A stretch of DNA of 64,000 nt from NCBI RefSeq assembly GCF_029227915.1, contig NC_079882.1, forward strand, positions 27,347,001 through 27,411,000, given 5' to 3'. Below are positions 58,833-64,000 of this stretch, in pieces. Source of the stretch: Hydractinia symbiolongicarpus (Eukaryota; Cnidaria; Hydrozoa; Anthoathecata; Hydractiniidae). A program made the translations under genes and the position numbers. Position 1 is the stretch's first letter. Each line of letters begins with the position of its first letter. The notes below the pieces were generated by a model that saw only the letters and a list, made by a program, of their open reading frames with translations, did not search any database and was not told the origin of the DNA.

Positions 58833-60779
58833 CAGCCGGCACAAAGAGCTCTAAAAGACGTCTTTTAGACATCTTTCGCAATTCTAAAAGACGTCTTTTT
58901 TTAGCGCTGATTTGTCCGTGTATAATGCATCTTTTTAAGTGTTTTTAAAGATGCATTTTAAAAAATCTCTTTTAGACATCTTTTAAAAGACGTCTTTCCA
59001 AAGACGTCTTTTAGACGTTTTTAAGAAATTCTTTTACGGCAGATCTTTTTTAAGACGTCTTTTAGACCTTTTACAGATGTAGCAGCGCCCAAAATGCATC
59101 TTTAATGCAACTTTTTAAATGAATCTTTAAAAAGACATCCTTTATCTCTCTATAAGACGTCCTCCTTGAGTTGTATTTTTTTACTTTTTAGAAAAAATAG
59201 GCATTTTATAAAATAAATTTAAGACGTTTTTGTACATTAAGGTTGAAACGTACATTTTTAATAAATTGCAGAAATAACGATATCAAAGACGTCAAATATT
59301 TTGCGATTAAAATATTTTGAACTTTTTATATCAAACTCGTATTAAACAATAAATATATTTTACAATTACAGTAAACAAATATAACCGGAAATAAATAAAT
59401 AAAATATTATTTATAATAAACACTATACAATTAAATCATTCATATTAATATTTAAAAACTGTAATCATTAAAATAATCTGTATTACGAATTCTACCTATG
59501 AACTTATCCATGTAAAGATGTACACTAATTTCCACGTCAGTTTTTAAATAAAGCATGCTATTTAAGCATAAATTGGAACTCTAATCGAAAAAATCTTAAG
59601 CATATTAAGCTTAAGCCATAGGAAAGAATCACCTTAAAAATTCTGTGAAAATTGCTAGTAGTTGAAATTCGTCGTAACGCTTGCAAGGTCGAAATAACAA
59701 AATAAATATCTCTATAATAATAACCGTCGTCTGTCTGTCTCTGCGCGGACCCCCCGCCGCGTTAGAAAATGATGTTACGGAAACACGAATATCAAATGCG
59801 ATATATTTCTGTCCACTTTGTTGCAACGGGTTAATTTAAAGGACGGGCGACCCCGTGTATTTTTTCACGGGCTAACGACTATCTATATTATAATGCCCGT
59901 ATACGTCCGTCTGTCCGTCCGTCCGTCCGTCACGCAAAATGGTAGCCTAGCTGCGGCGTGCGAACCCGTGGATTTTTCAAAGGCGGGGTAACGACTAGTT
60001 TAAAATAATAAAGAAGTCAGTGCAAAAAAACAAAAAGAAAAATATTAAATGTATGAATGCCATTCATAAATGAGTAAAGTCGAAAGGGTTTTTCCTTTGT
60101 TTATAGATTTAATGTACCCCTTATGTCTCTGATCCTCTAACTTGGAGCGTTTGTCAGCTTGGTCCCAATTATGTGTCGCATTTCTTGTTCATTCGCATCT
60201 TTAAAACGCTCGTTGATAGAATCTAGAGAGAAAATAATAGCTTATTTCCAGATAAATTTCCATAGAAAGGTAGTCAGAAAACACACCATACATAAAAGGT
60301 AACAACGTAATAAATCAGCTAATACACTTACGTACTATAATTTTATAAATTAATTTGCCGAGAATTACAAACAAAAGTATTTCCTTTTTAAACAACAGGT
60401 GTCCCGCAGATGCTTTCATTAAAATACCGCCAATTTTTGCTGAATGTTCCGATAATCAAAGAATATCCGCCAGGGGGTGCAGGAAAACAAAATTACGACG
60501 TATTGAAATGAAAACGTATTATGAAGGCTCTTAAAAGTAATTAAAAGTGAAAAATAACTTTTAGATGTCTTTTAAAAGACGTCTTTTAAAGATCTTCTAA
60601 AAGACATCTAAAATGCGTATACTACAATATTCGAATTTATTTACTTTCAAAAGACGTATAAAAGGTGTCTTTTGAAAGACGTTCTTAAGAAGATGCATTA
60701 AAGACATCTTAATACAGTTTTCTACCAGAAGATTTCAAAAAGACATCTGAAAACGTCTTAAGACGTCTTGTGCCTGCTG
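58833..60779. mobile_element. Non-autonomous element with GACGTC palindrome arrays
   Basis: The ends resemble inverted repeats: CAGCCGGCACAAAG at 58833 and, reversed from 60779, CAGCAGGCACAAGACG. Inside each end are many AAAAGACGTCTTTT-type palindromes and TAGACATC/GATGTCTT variants (58850-59180 and 60550-60770). The AT-rich core is interrupted by the mini-Helitron pair at 59709-59997. No transposase. Class not assigned. Confidence 0.65.
59709..59997 (+). mobile_element. Pair of head-to-tail mini-Helitron elements
   Basis: Unit 1: A|TCTCTATAATAATAACC at 59709 to AACGACTA at 59881, with hairpin CCCGTG (59852-59857) / CACGGG (59866-59871) ten bases before the end. Unit 2: TCTATATTATAATGCCC at 59882 to AACGACTAG at 59997, followed by T, only 116 bp, with a (GTCC)n tract near its start. 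The 5' TC, 3' hairpin and CTAG|T fit Helitron rules. Confidence 0.65.
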
Positions 60780-60784
60780 GGTAA

Positions 60785-61032
60785 GTAAGTAACGGGAAGT
60801 TTTAACGTCCTTGGGATTCCATCCTAACGGTTGGCTCTTCCTTCCCTCCGACTGTAACTATGTTACATTACCGCCAGAGATACATATAGCATTGCACATA
60901 AGCCGGTTAGCGGTCAGTAGACGGTACCAAATGGGCTGACAACACTGCATTTAAAGTGCAGCGGAGTGGAGACCCGAATCTAAAACCTTACGATTACAAG
61001 TCGAATGCACTACCACTACACCATATCCACCG
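60785..61032 (-). mobile_element. tRNA-derived SINE, minus strand
   Basis: On the minus strand, from 61032, the head reads GGTGGATATGGTGTAGTGG then GCATTCGACTTGTAATCG, GGTTTTAGATTCGGG, resembling A and B boxes. The body continues to about 60785, next to the end of the palindromic element. A different family from the one at 57.8 kb. Confidence 0.65.
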
Positions 61033-61123
61033 TAGTTTTATGTAGTATGAAGATACCTTGATGTAAAGAAAGTATCAGAAATATTTAAGTAGAGTCGTAT
61101 TTTTTTGTACCCTTTCATTACAG

Positions 61124-61446
61124 AGTACAAGATAACAAAAAAAACGAATGTCTCTCCGAACTTTCACAATTGCCTAGCACTTAGGACCGCTTTAATACAC
61201 TTAGTTCTCGGTCCCTTTCCCTTAAAATGCGGCGGTGTACCGGATACGACATTGAATTCGAAACTTTCAAATCAAAATTTTCAAATTGAAACACTAAAAT
61301 TTGGGATAATGGCAAGAGAAATGCGTGTAATCCTAACTGAGAACCGAACAAAAAAATCTTGTCTTGAATTTAAAAATAGCACCTTGTGCACATTCGAATA
61401 TTTGCGACAGACGCCTGCATGTCGTTTTCATCAAGGAACAACGTAG
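61124..61446 (+). CDS. Possible terminal exon, unassigned (low confidence)
   Basis: A good acceptor (CCCTTTCATTACAG, ending 61123) precedes an open frame of about 107 codons ending TAG at 61446. The peptide has N-glycosylation sites (NRT, NST) and four cysteines late on (SCLEF, LCTF, ACRF), compatible with a secreted protein. No upstream exon, signal peptide or family was found, and chance cannot be excluded. Confidence 0.25.
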
Positions 61447-61966
61447 ACGTTTTTATGACCTATTTATTCCCTTGATCCAGCGCATCAACTTAAATGGCAA
61501 ATCTTCGTCCTGATTCTTATAAGAAAGTATTTTTGTAAAAAAGAAGTTTTTACAGTTCGATGTTTGCTTCAATTTTTTTAAAGTTTCACCTTTATTATTT
61601 TTCGCACAAGCAACTGTACAAAATGTTCTTAAAAATACATACGGATTCGAAAATGTTTTGCCGATAAATTCTTCGTCTACAAATGCTCTGCTTTTTCGAT
61701 TGTAGAAATTACAGAAGATAATGTTTTAAACGGCCGTCTGTATTTGGAGTTCAGAAGCAATTACGAACGTTGTGCATCCAAGTGTTGTTATTCTGTGCTT
61801 TCCCTTATGTTTAGCAGTTCGAGAGAAATGAGGAAGGACATGGACTTGCTGAACTTCGATATGCGCTTGAACAACGTGTACTTTGCACAAAAATATATGT
61901 ACTTTATACCGACAACACTATTTTCCTGAGCTTAACAACAAAAAAATATTTACAATATTCATTAAA

Positions 61967-63568
61967 CTATATTCTGCATGTCTTCCATAATCCAGATCCA
62001 TTCGAGCCTGTCATTCTCCTCTCGCAATAACAATTTACTCTTCCCTTGCGCGAAATAGTTACACCGTTGATGTCAGAATACTGGGCTTTCTTCGCAACAC
62101 AGGCCTTAATACACTCCTTCACGGTCTTCTTATACCCCATGTGTATTTCAGGACCACCAGTACCATCTCCTTTTATGAACTTGCACGGCGCGTCTGAAAT
62201 ATAAAAACTATCAGCGCTAGAAGAAATAAAAGTTCTGCAATCCAAAAAGTTTTATCAGCTCCCAATCCTTTTTTCACAAAGTAAAAAGCAAGCTTGAGAA
62301 TTTCAGATTTACCGTTGAAAGGATTCTATAAACCCGAGTTAAAAATATTAGATTTTTGTTAAATTTAGGTATGTTATGAATAGCTAATCTTAACCGTTGT
62401 ATTCGGAAATTCGTTAATATAAAAAGCCTTGTTTATATATATTTTTTACCTGGGAGGGACATAAAGCACGTTTTCCATTTGGAGTTTCCGTTTGTAGCAG
62501 TCATGCCAATTTCACAATAGCATTTAAATTTATCAGCGGTTTTGCTAGGAATCGTAACTCCATTTATCTTTGGGTTCTTCGATCTCATTGCTGCACACGC
62601 ATAGATACATGCTGAGGCTGTTCTCTTGTAGCCAATGTTAACTTCCGTTCCACCCGATCCATCACCGGTGATAAAACTGCATGATAATTCTAAATGAATT
62701 AAGTGATTGTAATTATTTAGGATGGCGATGCACTTGATGGCATGGCGAACACACTGAAACAGTTGTTACTAGTTCGAACAAACAAATAGAGGAAGTATTC
62801 AGAATTTCGCTTAAATTGAAAAATTAATTCAAACTTACTTGGTGGAGAGATAAGACACGTTTTCCATTTGGAGTTTCCGTTTGTAGCAGTCATGCCTATT
62901 TCACAATAGCATTTGAATTTATCAGCGGTTTTGCTAGGAATCGTTACTCCATTTATCTTTGGGTTCGTCGATCTCTTTTCTGCACACGCATAGATACATG
63001 CTGAGGCTGTTCTCTTGTAGCCAATGTTAACTTCCGTTCCACCCGATCCATCACCGGTGATAAAACTGCATGACAATTCTAAACGAGTTACTGACAATGC
63101 ACGCAAGTTCTTTAAATAACCCGACTAAAATAGTGATACAAAATTTGTATTAATTTAGAAAATATCCTAATTTACCTGGTAGCTGCATAAAGCAAGTTTG
63201 CCATCTCGTATTTTTATTTGTTCCTGTCATCCCTATTTCACAGTAACATTTTACCACGTTGCTAGTTTTCTTACTGGGAATCGTGACTCCGTTTATTTTA
63301 GGATTTTGCCATCTCTTTTCTGTACACGCCTTTATGCAATGTGAAATTGTCCTCTTGTATCCAATTAATATTTCCGTTCCACCTGATCCATCGCCAGGAA
63401 TAAAATTACAACGAAATTCTGAAAAAGTAAAAGCATTTAGGAAGTAATATAAAAATATGCGCTAGAAATAAGCTAACATAAACCATTAGAACTTAATAAA
63501 ATGTAAGCCTTACCTTTAGCTTCGACTATGGTGACAGTTACTAGCAAAACCAACCAGAGCAACGGCAT
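61967..63568 (-). CDS. Secreted protein of four tandem six-cysteine domains (5 exons, 334 aa)
   Basis: Exons (minus): 63568..63514, 63418..63176, 63078..62839, 62689..62450, 62193..61967; all introns phase 1. Exon 1 is a signal peptide (MPLLWLVLLVTVTIVEA). Each later exon encodes one domain of about 80 residues: C, then GDGSGGxE, GYKxT, CIxAC, NGVTI, CYCE, and W(K/Q)TC. In domain 1 the cysteines are at 22, 46, 50, 76, 78 and 94, giving three likely disulfides. Domains 2 and 3 are nearly identical in DNA, a recent exon duplication; domain 4 is the most diverged and ends the protein right after WKTC. The T...C...C...CYC layout recalls WSC or PAN/apple-like modules, but I cannot assign it to either. 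No membrane anchor. A TATATAAG box lies about 96 nt upstream. Possible roles include carbohydrate binding or matrix, both inference. Confidence 0.92.
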
Positions 63569-64000
63569 GTTTCCTCACTTGTCCTAGTATACATGGCTAG
63601 ATAGATAGCGTTTTAGTTAAATCGGCGTAGATATTATTTTGTACACAAACTGTACAACAGCTTCTTATATAAATATGAATGCGGATATCTTCAAGCTTGA
63701 TAAAATAAAATTAGTACATAAATTTGCCTAAACATTGCATTATTAAGCCACTATCTAAATAAGTCTTATGTCAATATCAGTAAACATTCCAATCTTTCAT
63801 GCTAAAATGAAATTAAATTGCTTGAGCTGGTAAATAAAGCTATACTTCTGATCTGTTTGGTAGAAAACTTTCTGGTTGCAGTAAAAAAGAAAACATGCCT
63901 TACGTGAATTCTAAGCGTGGGCTTTTACTTGTTCTTTAAGTTGAATTTGAATTGAATCAACGTGGAACAAACTTATATAGCCTTTATAATTTCACATTAC
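63569..64000. other. Promoter side of the six-cysteine-domain gene
   Basis: AT-rich upstream DNA containing the TATA box listed; no other gene seen to the window end. Confidence 0.5.
63664..63671 (-). promoter_or_regulatory. Candidate TATA box of the six-cysteine-domain gene
   Basis: TATATAAG on the minus strand, about 96 nt before the ATG at 63568. A start about 30 nt downstream would leave a 5' UTR of roughly 65 nt. Confidence 0.5.

Noticed and set aside
60964-61032. Functional tRNA gene on the minus strand
   Set aside because: Same reason: SINE head with degenerate stems and a downstream body.

Overview
This is an AT-rich animal genomic window with short introns, exon-per-domain secreted genes, GPCRs, a metazoan Rep/helicase Helitron and tRNA-derived SINEs. 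I read it as cnidarian, most likely a hydrozoan. That is inference from the style of the genes (glycine/histidine/tyrosine-rich secreted proteins like those expected in a sclerotised perisarc or matrix, and divergent class A GPCRs). No ribosomal or mitochondrial marker is present to prove it. Most genes are spliced, and the coordinates below come from hand-read GT/AG sites with reading phase checked across each junction.

Layout. 0-1 kb: one internal exon of an Ig-domain gene (minus). 6-8.8 kb: a two-exon secreted, acidic, disordered protein (minus). 8.8-22 kb: a large gene-poor stretch with small palindromes and Helitron-like termini. 22.4-26 kb: a tandem pair of related class A GPCRs (plus) sharing a six-cysteine ectodomain. 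27.5-28.5 kb: mini-Helitron-like repeats. 29.3-40.5 kb: the most distinctive locus, two divergently transcribed genes for long secreted proteins. Each has a signal peptide, an acidic Lys/Glu/Ser spacer, basic stretches ending in Arg-Gln, and Gly/His/Tyr/Trp-rich blocks. The minus gene is reconstructed as 10 exons (about 1634 aa). The plus gene has 8 exons (668 aa), in which five exons each encode an almost invariant 34-residue peptide whose codons have diverged synonymously. I propose they are partner structural proteins under a shared 1.4 kb control region.

41-57.5 kb is a transposon tangle. It holds an intact 1505-aa Helitron Rep/helicase (plus), a 578-bp direct repeat around a foldback element, a nearly identical inverted and truncated Helitron copy, a 250-bp inverted repeat, an (AT)n tract and a degenerate ~95-bp satellite. 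Between the two Helitron copies lies a previously hidden five-exon coiled-coil gene (minus, 184 aa) whose four introns are all phase 1. Helitron-type ends at 49366 and 57504 could bracket it as cargo.

57.7-61 kb: a SINE, a 1.9-kb inverted-repeat element full of GACGTC palindromes with nested mini-Helitrons, and a second SINE. 62-63.6 kb: a complete five-exon gene (minus) for a secreted protein of four tandem six-cysteine domains, one exon per domain.
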